Assembly: GCA_949752795.1 (NCBI GenBank)
Contig: OX457064.1
Span: 104,261,454 to 104,325,453, forward strand
Reading direction: 5' to 3'
Source: Hyperoodon ampullatus
Taxonomy: Eukaryota > Chordata > Mammalia > Artiodactyla > Ziphiidae
DNA: 64,000 nt
In this document: positions 54,947-64,000 of the stretch, piece after piece
Numbering within the stretch: the stretch's first letter is position 1
How the letters are laid out: each line of letters begins with the position of its first letter
Program-made: the position numbers and the translations under genes
Notes under the pieces: generated by a model
What the model saw: the letters and a program-made list of their open reading frames with translations, nothing else
What the model was told of the DNA's origin: nothing
The model's database searches: none

Positions 54947-55619
54947 GAGTTGGCCTCCCAGGACCCATTCTGGCAAAGTGGCTTATGGTTTCACAGAGGA
55001 GACAGCCTTGTGATCACGTGATGGCTGTGTGGTCTGCTAGTGCAGAGGTGTGCACGCCAGAGAATAGGGAGAGAGGATTTTCCCCTCTTGGGGGGCGTGG
55101 TCACATCAACCCGAAACTTTATTATTTTTAAGGATGTAGGAGTTCCCCAGGTGGCCTTGAGTGAAGAGGCAAAGGCACAGAGACTGGTGTGCAGAGGGAG
55201 GTGAGCACTGCAGCCAGAGGTTGGGATGGCCCGGCACCCAGAGGGCGTGGAGAGACCAGGCAGGACCCGTGGAGCCTGGGGTGCCATGCTCGGGGCTTCA
55301 CCCTGTGGCCAGTGGAGGCCATGGAGGGACTGCAAGCAGCAGAGGAATGTGAGCATATTTCTCTGCAAGAAAGACCATTATTGTAGCACAGCATGAACTG
55401 GGGGTAGGAAGGCAGGGTTCCCACCGAGAGCTGGAGGCCCCAGATCACTCCTCTCTGCTGATTCAAATGCCTCCAGGCCTCTAAGATACAACAGGGATGA
55501 CATCTCCTGTGAATGGATGTCTCCTTTCCTTAATGCTGCCAGACCCCCTGGTGTGTATCACACAACTCCACTCGTTCTCCTGTGGATTCCCGTACAGCCC
55601 CTGTAAGTCCATCAGTCAT
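54947..55619. other. Intergenic, no gene seen
   Basis: Unassigned; purine-rich near 55,160-55,350. No coding region supported. Confidence 0.5.
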
Positions 55620-55725
55620 TGGATGTGCCATTGATCATAGGATATGCCACTGGCTATAGGTTGTGCCAGTGGCTATAAGGTATGCCTCGGTCATAGGGTA
55701 TGCCAGTGGTTCTAGGGTGCGCCAT
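55620..55725. repeat. Degenerate minisatellite, about 19-20 bp unit, five to six copies
   Basis: Units such as ggatgtgccattgatcata, ggatatgccactggctata, ggttgtgccagtggctata, gggtatgccagtggttcta follow each other. The next SINE is inserted at the last unit. Confidence 0.85.
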
Positions 55726-55953
55726 TTTTTTTTTTTTTTTTTTTTTTTGCGGTACGTGGGCCTCTCACTGTTGTGGCCTCTCCCGTTGCGGAGCACAGGC
55801 TCCGGACGCACAGGCTCAGTGGCCATGGCTCACGGACCCAGCCGCTCCGCGACATGTGGGATCCTCCCGGACCAGGGCACGAACCTGTGTCCCCTGCATT
55901 AGCAGGCGGATTCTCAACAACTGCGCCACTAGGGAAGCCCTAGGGTGCGCCAT
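55713..55953 (-). mobile_element. Young CHR-type SINE, antisense, 13-bp TSD, in minisatellite
   Basis: Element 55726-55940: poly-T, gcggtacgtgggcctctcac, end ccactagggaagccc. A TSD tagggtgcgccat flanks it (55713-55725, 55941-55953). Confidence 0.95.
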
Positions 55954-56147
55954 ATTTGAGGCTGCCTCTGCTCTCTGAACCAGATCACACTTTGACTTTT
56001 TTTAATCACAGTGAGAGAGAAATTTGAAGACACCAAGATATAGAAACGGGCTCATGTGTTTGGAAGGCCCTATACGTTCTACCAAGGGCAGTGGTCGGAG
56101 TTTCCCGCTTGCTCTGCATCTCGGCCCTGCCTCTGGGGGGGGGACTT

Positions 56148-56369
56148 AGAATTGTCTGAGCAGGCACTTCCCTGGCGGTCCAGTGGTTAGGACTTCGCCT
56201 TCCAATGCAGACAGTGCGGGTTCGATCCCTGCTCCGGGAGCTAAGATCCCACATGCCTCGTGGCCAAAAAACCAAAACATAAAACAGAAGCAGTATTGTA
56301 ACAAATTCAATAAGACTTTAAAAATGGTCCACATCAAAAAAATCTTTAAAAAAAGAATTGTCTGGGCAG
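56148..56369 (+). mobile_element. Short CHR-family SINE, variant 3' end, 16-bp TSD
   Basis: Element 56164-56353: gcacttccctggcggtccag, B box ggttcgatccc, then aaacagaagcagtattgtaa and aatggtccacatc as in the copy at 41447. A TSD agaattgtctgagcag / agaattgtctgggcag flanks it (56148-56163, 56354-56369). Confidence 0.94.
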
Positions 56370-56941
56370 CGCTCTGCCGCGGGGGTGCACACAGAGGCAC
56401 ACAGAGCAACCGCAGAGGGGCTTTCTCACAGGACGGGCAGACAGAAGCCTGGCCCCCTCATCAGCAACACCACAGAGGGGTTCTCTCCATTTCTGTCATG
56501 TTTTTAGCCATTAGAGACTTGAGGTGAAAACCAAGGACAACCTCTTTATCTTATTCGGAGCACAAAGGGTGCATCTCTCCCTAATCTGTGACTTTTCTCA
56601 GGGGAGAGATTGTCGATGTTGGAGAAATCCAATGACCGCTTTCTTTTCTCTCTAATCTGTACATATCAGAAAGAGCATACAAGCAGGGTTTCCTTCCTCA
56701 GGTAATTAGGAGATAAGCATGTGTTCGTATTTTCCATTGGATGAAGGCCTGTCTTCCTGGAGAAGGCTGGCACCTGGGTGGACCTTGCCGTCAGCTCTGT
56801 TGGTGTCACTTGCTCCAGGAGGGAGGAAAAAGGATTACGTAGCAGTTGGGGGGTTCCGTCCCTCTCGGGAGTTTTCCAAGTAGTTACCATTATATGATTT
56901 ATTTCATCTTCAAATTTTATCGAGGACCTATTACATGCCAG
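56370..56941. other. Intergenic, no gene seen
   Basis: Unassigned. A small MIR-like piece (atttatttcatcttcaaatt, gacctattacatgccagtg) may lie just before the LTR at 56942. Confidence 0.45.
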
Positions 56942-57343
56942 TGTATCAGTCTCCTAGGCCTGCCACAAAAAACTACCACAGACTGGGTGGTTTAAACAAC
57001 TCAGATTTATTGTCTCCTGGTTCTGGAGGTGGGAAGTCCCAGATCAAGGTGTCTGCTGGGTTGGTTCCTTCAGAGGCCTCTCTCTCCTCAGCTTGTAGAC
57101 ACGTGTCTTGATCGTCACATAAATACATGTCTGCCTGTCTTGTATGCACGTCTGACTCTGTGTTCGAATTTCCCCCTTTGATAAGGACACCAGCCATCTT
57201 GGATGAGGGCTCCCCTACTGACCTCATTTTAACTTGATTTGCTCTGTAAAGACCCTATTTCCAAATAAGACCACGTCATGAGGTACTGGGGTCAGGGCTC
57301 CGAAATACGCATTTCAGGGGGGACCCAGTTTGATCCCCAACAG
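56942..57343 (-). mobile_element. MaLR (MST/MLT1-type) LTR, antisense
   Basis: Plus-strand landmarks: tgtatcagtctcctaggcct, ctaccacagactgggtggtt, tctcctggttctggaggtgg, aaggacaccagccatcttgg, aaagaccctatttccaaata, gaggtactggggtcagggct. Near full-length solitary LTR. Confidence 0.88.
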
Positions 57344-58060
57344 TTGGCGGGGTGTGAAGTCCTTCTTTCCCCTTTGCCCCATGTCTGGGGGTGTCTTGGT
57401 CTATATTTATGTCTATGCCTAAATCCATATAATTTGCAAGAACGTATGCATGCTTCCCCAAACCATGCAAGGGACGTGTGGAATTTCGTTCCTGTAACAG
57501 GTCAGCATAGTGACCCATAAGCCCAAGAAGAGAGAGGCGGACACCGGGTGGCCAGCACTGCCAGGCTGCCGGCCTGGGCTCTGCCCACAGATGCACATGC
57601 ACGGCCAGAGTCTCCCTCATAAAGGACGGCCCTCCCTTGGACCTTAATTTCTCTCCAGAGCTGGAGGCCCCGTGCTCATTGCCTCTGCTCCAAGCTCTTA
57701 AGCACGACCCAGATCCCTCTTTTGTGTCCTTTCCAGAATTAAAAGAACCTTCTCGGTCAAGCCTGCAGTCAATGACATCTTTTCTGGCGGCAAAAAGTAA
57801 ACCACGTCTGACATGTGTGATTCTAACGCACGCTCTGTGCCGTGCAGCCCCTCCCCCGCCTTCTCCAGGGAGCCCGCTTGGGGCTGAGCCACCCGGCTCC
57901 CCAGCGAGGACCCGGCGTGGACCCGGCTTCCCCGCAGATCTCCCCCACAGGAGGGGGAGGGAGTGGGGGGCAGCTGCCGAAGGCGAGGGGCGCGTGGAGC
58001 TTTAGGGATAAATTGCGCGTTTTCTTGCAGACATTTTGGCAACTGTCTGCCAGTGTAATT
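57344..58060. other. Intergenic, no gene seen; CpG block at its end
   Basis: Unassigned to 57,830, then a GC- and CpG-rich block (listed separately). Confidence 0.5.
57830..58010. promoter_or_regulatory. GC-rich, CpG-containing block, weak regulatory candidate
   Basis: About a dozen CpG in 180 bp, with Sp1-like cccctcccccgcc near 57,846 and a G-rich counterpart (gagggggagggagtgggggg) near 57,951-57,970. No transcript start motif or ORF is supported. Could equally be unannotated repeat. Confidence 0.3.
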
Positions 58061-58493
58061 TAAATAGTTTTCTTCTTTTAAAACATTTATTTATTTATTT
58101 ATGGCTGCGTTGGGTCTTCGTCACTGCGCGCGGGCTTTCTCTAGCTGTGGAGAGCGGGGGCCACTCTTCGTTGCAGTGTGCAGGCTTCTCATTGCGGTGG
58201 CTTCTCTTGTTGTGGAGCACAGGCTCTAGGCACGTGGGCTTCAGTAGTTGTGGCACACGGGCTCAGTAGTTGCGGCTCATGGGCTCTAGAGTGCAGGCTC
58301 AGTAGTTATGGCATGCGGGCTCAGTAGTTGTGGCTCGCAGGCTCTAGAGCGCAGGCTCAGTAGTTGTGGTGCACAGGCTTAGTTGCTCCATGGCCTGTGG
58401 GATCTTTCTGGACCAGGGCTTGAACCCGTGTCCCCTGCATTGGCAGGCGGATTCTCAACCACTGCACAACCAGGGAAGTCCCTAAACTGTTTT
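58061..58493 (-). mobile_element. Long-form CHR-family SINE, antisense, 411 bp
   Basis: Element 58072-58482: ATTT tail, ggctgcgttgggtcttcgtc, several ggctcagtagttgtggc-type modules, then accagggcttgaacccgtgt and caaccagggaagtccc. A TSD taaatagtttt / taaactgtttt flanks it (58061-58071, 58483-58493). The internal module is repeated more often than in the other long copies. Confidence 0.92.
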
Positions 58494-60409
58494 AAAAAAT
58501 TAAATCCTGTCCAAAGTTTCCAGTTTAGAGCCGCAGACGGTGTGTTGGTTTCAAGCTGTTTTTCAGGATGATCTACTCAGAACTGGATCTGTAAGAAGCA
58601 GCCAGGCCAAGCTGGGAGGGCAGGCCAGGCGCAGGAGTGAAGTCAGCCGTGTGTGCCTAGCTCCCGCCCCATCCATCACCCGCAGCCCCAGGACCCTGGG
58701 GACCACTGGCAGCATCAGAGAAGCTCACAGAGTCTGCGTTTCTGACCAGACAGTGCATCTACTTGACCAGCTCTCAGATAAGACAGCCGTGTAGCTTCCT
58801 TGTAGAATTACAACCTTCTAGCATTTTCTATTGGAAATCTCTGAAGAGATTCTGAGAATGAACAGCTTCTTGGTGCAAAGATTCTCATCAGACTGTTTAT
58901 TCCCTCTCTCCCCATGAAGTATGTCGGGAATAAAATTAGAGCCGATCATGTGTCTGGCTACAGTCATCTGGTTAAAGCACTCAGTCATTGGGCAGTTGTC
59001 ACTCAGAAGGTGGTTTCAGAGACCCTCCCCCCTCCCGACAAAGCCACCGAAGAGCATGTTTCCCACTGCCCCCTCTTGTGCATTCATTATTTTATTTATG
59101 TCCCTAAAAATGGCCACCAGGTTCCCTGGGTCTCCATCACTGTATTTGCTTCTACTCTTGGGGAGGGAGAGGGACAGTGTGATGGGGGAAGCAGAGGTAG
59201 GGGGTAGGGGGAGGAGGCGATCTGAAAGTGGCGGTGTGAGATGGAGAAGGCCTCGGGACACCTGGTGGTGAGGGATGTGTCCTGGGAACCAGTGATGTGC
59301 TCAGGAGGCCGGAGGGGCAGGGCTGGTAGGGGAGGGAACGGAGGAGGGCAGGTGCCCAGGGGAGGTCGAGCCCTGCCACCCTCCGGGTGGGGAGATGGGC
59401 CTTGGGGAATCTGCAGGCAGCTGCGGGGCAGGGGATGGGAGGACGGGGTTGAGGGGCTCGTGGTGATGTGGTGAAGAAAGGGAGGGTTTTCTCCAGCTTT
59501 GGCCCTGCCGGAGCTCCTGGACCCTCGCTGGGTGGCCGGGCACCGGGCTCCCGGCTGTGGGCGGGTCAGCGTGTCCCCCATGCATGGGGTCTGCTTTTAA
59601 GTGCTCGTGTATTCCAGGAGGTCACGTTCAAAGCAGGCATGGACCACCATTCGGAAAATACAGTCTGTGGATTCCCTTACTTTTGGGGAGCAGTCGTACC
59701 CCATTGTGAGTTTGCGGCCTGTTATGAATGACGTGGAACATGGAGGTTCCTCTCGATGGACCCCATGCCCTGAGCGACCCTGACATTCCCCACCCCAGGC
59801 CCCGGCTGGCTCACCTCCTCCAGGTCTTCTCCATCACCTTTTCTTCTAAACCCACCTGTCCCCTGTCCCCCGAGGATGTTGCTAGGTGGGTAGTTAGCTG
59901 TCTGACAGACTCGGGGCAACACTGACCTTCTGATCTGGGGTTATGACATCAGGATGGTGACTTTGGACATTAGCCCGACTGTGAATTGGCTTGGGTTCTC
60001 TGTATTTCAATTGTCGTGTGCCGTGTCAGCCAACGCCTGGCTATTCCAACAGTCCCATGTTGCCGGGTCTGTCTCCGTAACAGGGCCCTGGCTGGCCCTG
60101 ACCTGCAGGGTGGCCATGGGACTGAAACGCAGACACAGCTGGTCCTTGCTTTACGTGACAGGCGTGTTCCTGGAAAGACACACATTGCAGCAGATTTTCC
60201 CATGAAAAGTAATGGCCGATGAGGCAGTCCTAGGTGTGTCCCTCTACATTTTTCTACTAACAATCAATATAACATTTCCCACGATTATTTGTAACAATAG
60301 CCTACATTAAGTGACAGTGAAAATACATAGCACACAGTGTGGGCGCTAAGAGGTGGGGTTCTGGAGTGGGGCTGGGATCAAATTCCAACCTTTTCATTTC
60401 TGGTCAAGA
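58494..60409. other. Intergenic, no gene seen; purine-rich patch
   Basis: The part 59,160-59,480 is strongly purine-rich (G/A) on plus. No named repeat or supported coding sequence. Confidence 0.5.
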
Positions 60410-60555
60410 GATCTTTGGTGAGTTATTTCACCTCCTCTGTGCCTCACTTTCCCACCTGTCAGATGGAGGTCATAATAGTTGCTACTTCATGGGGTTGTCT
60501 GAGAATTCAAAAGGTGTACATTCCTGGCTCATTGTAAGTGCTCGATAACTTTTAG
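60410..60555 (-). repeat. MIR element, antisense
   Basis: Reversed MIR: gagttatttcacctcctctg, tgcctcactttcccacctgt, cagatggaggtcataatagt, ggctcattgtaagtgctcga. Confidence 0.75.
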
Positions 60556-60780
60556 TTAAAGGTGTTCCCTATAAAACGAAAGGGATAAAGAAATATGCGT
60601 GTGGCTTCCTTTGGTTGTAGAGGTCTGTAGGGCTTGCTGGAAAGACACAGATGACCCTGGGGAAGACAGGAGGGTGACTGGTCGTGGATGAAGGAAAACG
60701 TCACAGAGAAAGGAAGGGGGAATAGAAGGAGAGAAGGGCCACCGTGACATCGCTGACACATCACGATGACATCATCAAAC
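60556..60780. other. Short unassigned interval
   Basis: Unique-looking sequence between a MIR and an L1; nothing recognised. Confidence 0.5.
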
Positions 60781-60781
60781 A

Positions 60782-61495
60782 ATGGTGTTGCACTGTTGGT
60801 GGGAATGTAAATTGGTGCAGCCACTATGGAGAACAGTATGGAGGCTCCTGAAAAAACTAAAAATAGAGCTACCATATGATCCAGCAATCCCACTCCTGGG
60901 CATATATCCAGACAAAACTATAATTCAAAAAGACACATGCACCCCTATGTTCATAGCAGCACTATTCACAATAGCCAGGACATGGAAGCAACCTAAATGT
61001 CCATCGACAGATGAATGGATAAAGGAGATGTGGTACATATCTACGATGGAATATAAAACAAGAATGAAATATTGCCATTTGCAGCAACATAGATGCAACT
61101 AGAAATTATCATACTAAGTGAAGCAAGTCAGAAAGAGTAAAAGACAAATACCATATGATACCACTTATATGTGGAATCTAAAATATGACAGAAATGAACA
61201 TATTTACAAAACAGAAACAGACTCATAAACACAGAGAACAGACTTGTGGTTGCCAAGGGGGAAGGGATAGGGGTAGAGATGGATTGGGAGTTTGGGGTTA
61301 GCAGATGCGAACCATTATACAGAGAATGGATAAACAACCAGGTCCTACTGTAGAGCACAGGGAACCATATTCAATATCCTGTGATAAACCATAACGATAA
61401 AGAATCTGAAAAAGAATGTGTGTTTATGTATACCGGAACCAGTTTGCTACACACCAGAAATTAACATTGTAAATCAACTATATATACTTCAAAAA
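60782..61495 (+). mobile_element. L1 3' end with ORF2 C-terminal remnant, sense
   Basis: Starts inside ORF2. The first 300 bp encode an L1 ORF2 C-terminal block ([52 protein letters not shown]). The usual 3' UTR follows, ending cttcaaaaaaaacaac. 5'-truncated and not autonomous. Possible diverged TSD: aaacaatggtgttgca / aaacaactgtgctgca. Confidence 0.94.
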
Positions 61496-62589
61496 AAACA
61501 ACTGTGCTGCAGAAGGAGATGGTGCTGTGACTTCTTGCAGCTCCGACGCACCCACAGAGCAGAGATGAGGCCACAGACTCCTCATCACGTGACTCCCTGG
61601 CCCCCTGGCTCCCAGCAAAGGCTGCCCGATTGATTTCTCCTTGCTCACATCCCTTTAGAACATCACATTTAAATCAAAGAGAAAACCTTGTGTAATTTCC
61701 TGGAACCAGAGCTTCCTGACTTTTTGTCAGGCAGGCAGCAGGACAGGAGAGAAGCCAGTCCTACCGTGCAGCACTGGGAATCCCACGGAGCCGGGGGAAC
61801 AGGGGGTCTCGCAGGGGTGAGGGCACACCCAGGAGGGTTGTCACGCCCTAAGCACTGCAGCCTGGGCAGCTCCCTGCCGTCCCGCGGATCAGCCCACGTG
61901 CACGGGCTTCAGAGGATTCCAAAGCTTAAATGAAAACTGCCCACCGAGTGGAGGACTGTTTACCATCCGATCCAAACGCCTCTCCCAGGGGCCTGTCGGC
62001 AAGGTGTGAGCTGTGAAGAATATTTCCCACTGCTTTCCAGAATGAATGCTCACACGTCCATTTTAACTTTACTTGCATGGCTGGCAAGAAGAAAGATCTA
62101 GACTCGTAATCTGAGAGATTTTGTAAGCTAACAAGAGAATGGATTCAGTTTACATAGAGGCAATGTTACTCAGAAGAGATTGGTTAGGTCAAAGTTATTG
62201 GGTTAATTAGAGCAAGTTGGTAAGTGAGTTCAATTTTCTATGGCAAACATTGTTCCTAAGTCTAAGAGGACAGGCATGATTTTCTGCAAAAGCATATTCT
62301 AAGATTTCTTCTAACAAACATTTAAGGGGATCTTGAGTTAATCTAGGTTTAAGGTTATAGGTAGGTAATGAGAACAAGTTCTCTGAAGATGGAGGCTGAT
62401 GATGATCAGACACAGAGCATGTCCAATCTGACCTTAAAGGAAACTTGGTCCCCCTTGGCAGGGAATATATTTTGTTCTGCTGCAAAGCCTGTGGCTGTAA
62501 CGTGAATGAACAAGGTGCAAGCGGCAAACAGGAGAATGTTTTCCATATCATGCAGAAGTCACATTTTTGTCAGTGATTTTTCCTAGCAT
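61496..62589. other. Intergenic, no gene seen
   Basis: Unassigned. No named repeat or supported coding sequence. Confidence 0.5.
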
Positions 62590-63020
62590 GCAAACGAGTA
62601 AAAGAAGAGCACATCAAGCTCCAACTAAGCAGAAGAAAAGGGAACAATAAAGAGAAGAACAGAAATCAGTGACCTAGACTGCAGATAAACGAGAGGAAAT
62701 CAATGACACTGGAAGTTGCTTCTTGGAAAAGATCGACCAAATTGATAAATCTCTAGCAAGACTGATTGGGAAATAAAGAGATAAGGCCCAAATTACCAGT
62801 GTCAGGAATAAGAGGGACATATCCTACATAATAAGGATAAGAGAATATTTTGAACAATTTATGCCAAAAAATCCACAAATTCCACAACTTAGATAAAAAT
62901 GGGTAAAAATCTTGAAAGACAAACTATCAAAACTCACCCAAGAAGAAGTAGATATACTGAATCACCCTGCATTTATTAAAAAATTGAATTTGTAGTTAAA
63001 AACCTTCACATAAAGAAAAC
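62590..63020 (+). mobile_element. L1 ORF2 internal fragment, sense
   Basis: Landmarks of mid-ORF2: agaacagaaatcagtgacct, gcttcttggaaaagatcgac, aaattgataaatctctagca, agactgattgggaaa, gaacaatttatgccaaa. Frame broken, both ends missing. A young SINE follows at 63025. Confidence 0.8.
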
Positions 63021-63024
63021 TATA

Positions 63025-63218
63025 GGGCTTTCCTGGTGGCGCAGTGGTTGAGAGTCCGCCTGCCGATGCAGGGGACGCGGGTTCATGGCCCGGTCTGGGA
63101 AGATCCCACATGCCGCGGAGCGGCTGGGCCCGTGAGCCATGGCAGCTGAGCCTGCGCGTCCGGAGCCTGTGCTCCGCCACGGGAGAGGCCACAGCAGTGA
63201 GAGGCCCGCGTACCGCCA
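63025..63218 (+). mobile_element. Young CHR-type SINE beside L1 fragment
   Basis: gggctttcctggtggcgcag, A box tggcgcagtgg, B box ggttcatggcc (one change), end gcgtaccgcc and an impure A tail. I could not define a convincing TSD. Confidence 0.93.
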
Positions 63219-63636
63219 AAAAAACCCGAAAAACAAAAACTTTGTCTTTGAAATGTCTTTAAAATCTTTGAAATGATTCTAATAGTTTCCTCTTCCTTCT
63301 CCTTCTTCGCCTCGTCCTCCTATTTTATTTTTGAAAGAACTGGGAAGTAGGCATTTCTTTATGGCAAAGGCAAGGTGAGTGGAATCTGCTGGTCCCGTGG
63401 GCGGAGATGCAGCTGGGAGGAGGGACGCCGCCAGGCTGTGCAGCCCGAGCTGGTGGCAGCTGCCCTGGAAGAAGGCTGTTTGGGTGCCGTGCAGTTCTTG
63501 GAGGATTTGAATGAGGTACTTAGAGTGTAAATCTAGACTTTCAGATTGGTTGTTTTCAGGCTGTTCACATTTTCCATAATTATTATGTTTTTTGAAAATC
63601 ACTTCGGCTATGTTCCATTTGATAACAATATGCCTA
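63219..63636. other. Intergenic, no gene seen
   Basis: No named repeat or supported coding sequence. Confidence 0.5.
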
Positions 63637-63835
63637 CAGCGGTGGTTCTCAACCAGGGACAGTCTTGCCTTGGGGGACATCTAGCCACGTCGGGAGATGT
63701 TTTTGGCTGCCATGACTGGTTGGGGGGTGTTATCTTGGTGGGTAGAGGCTGGGGATGTGCCCACACCCTACAAGGCACAGGCAAGCCTGCAACCAAGAGC
63801 TGTCGGGCCTGTGTGCCAGCAGTGCTGTGGGTGGA
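63637..63835 (+). mobile_element. hAT-type non-autonomous DNA transposon, diverged
   Basis: Starts cagcggtggttctcaaccag, continues ggacatctagccacgtcggg, agatgtttttggctgccatg, gggtagaggctggggatgtg, ccctacaaggcacaggcaag. This is a familiar mammalian hAT-Charlie-type order; the family name is not assigned. Confidence 0.65.
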
Positions 63836-64000
63836 GCCTGGCCTGAGGGTAAAGGACGAAGGGTTTCTGTCCCCTCCTGCTGCCCCGGGAGCCCACGACC
63901 TCAGGAAGGCACACTTCGAGACCTCCAAGGGAAGGTGAAGGCTCGGGTGACCGCCACGTGTGCAGCCAGCTCCCCATCCCCAGGGGCCCTCCCTCTGCTG

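Noticed and set aside
54373..55021. Open frames of 190-206 codons on both strands (Pro-rich and Gly-rich)
   Set aside because: They are direct translations of the CCCCAY array.
60782..61102. Candidate gene with 106 codons
   Set aside because: It is the C-terminal remnant of L1 ORF2.

Overview
This is mammalian nuclear DNA, most likely from a cetacean and probably a toothed whale. Eleven near-identical copies of a young tRNA-derived SINE of the CHR type (about 200 bp, poly-A tail, clear target-site duplications in most) are scattered through it. Older short and long CHR relatives, cetartiodactyl-type L1 3' ends, MIR, MaLR LTRs and hAT fragments are also present. The species call is inference from repeat content.

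Positions 1 to about 25,740 hold the 3' part of one plus-strand gene, ACTR3B, which encodes the Arp3B actin-related subunit of the Arp2/3 complex. Eight coding exons (4422-4517, 5427-5534, 8958-9101, 11895-12068, 13532-13624, 23675-23800, 24656-24739, 25297-25392) join without a frameshift or stop into 306 residues ending in a TAG. They correspond to residues 113-418 of the 418-residue family protein, so the first 112 residues lie upstream of the window. All seven introns are GT-AG and phase 0. A short 3' UTR follows, with AATAAA at 25716 and a second one at 25894.

The introns carry SINEs, MIRs, L1 pieces, a 1.4 kb antisense L1 with a GT microsatellite, a 53-bp tandem duplication, a roughly 180-bp duplicated block 1.6 kb apart, and a G-quadruplex-type run upstream of the penultimate exon.

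From about 26 kb to 64 kb I find no supported gene. This intergenic stretch is dominated by nested repeats: SINEs in L1, SINE in MaLR, L1 in MIR, and SINE in a minisatellite. It also holds two large tandem arrays: an 18-bp minisatellite at about 40.32-40.78 kb and a roughly 450-bp C-rich CCCCAY array at about 54.48-54.93 kb. Two small CpG-dense non-repeat blocks (about 51.69-51.88 kb, with a CTCF-like site, and 57.83-58.01 kb) are the best regulatory candidates. I see no CRISPR array, operon, intact transposon or evident new multi-gene system.
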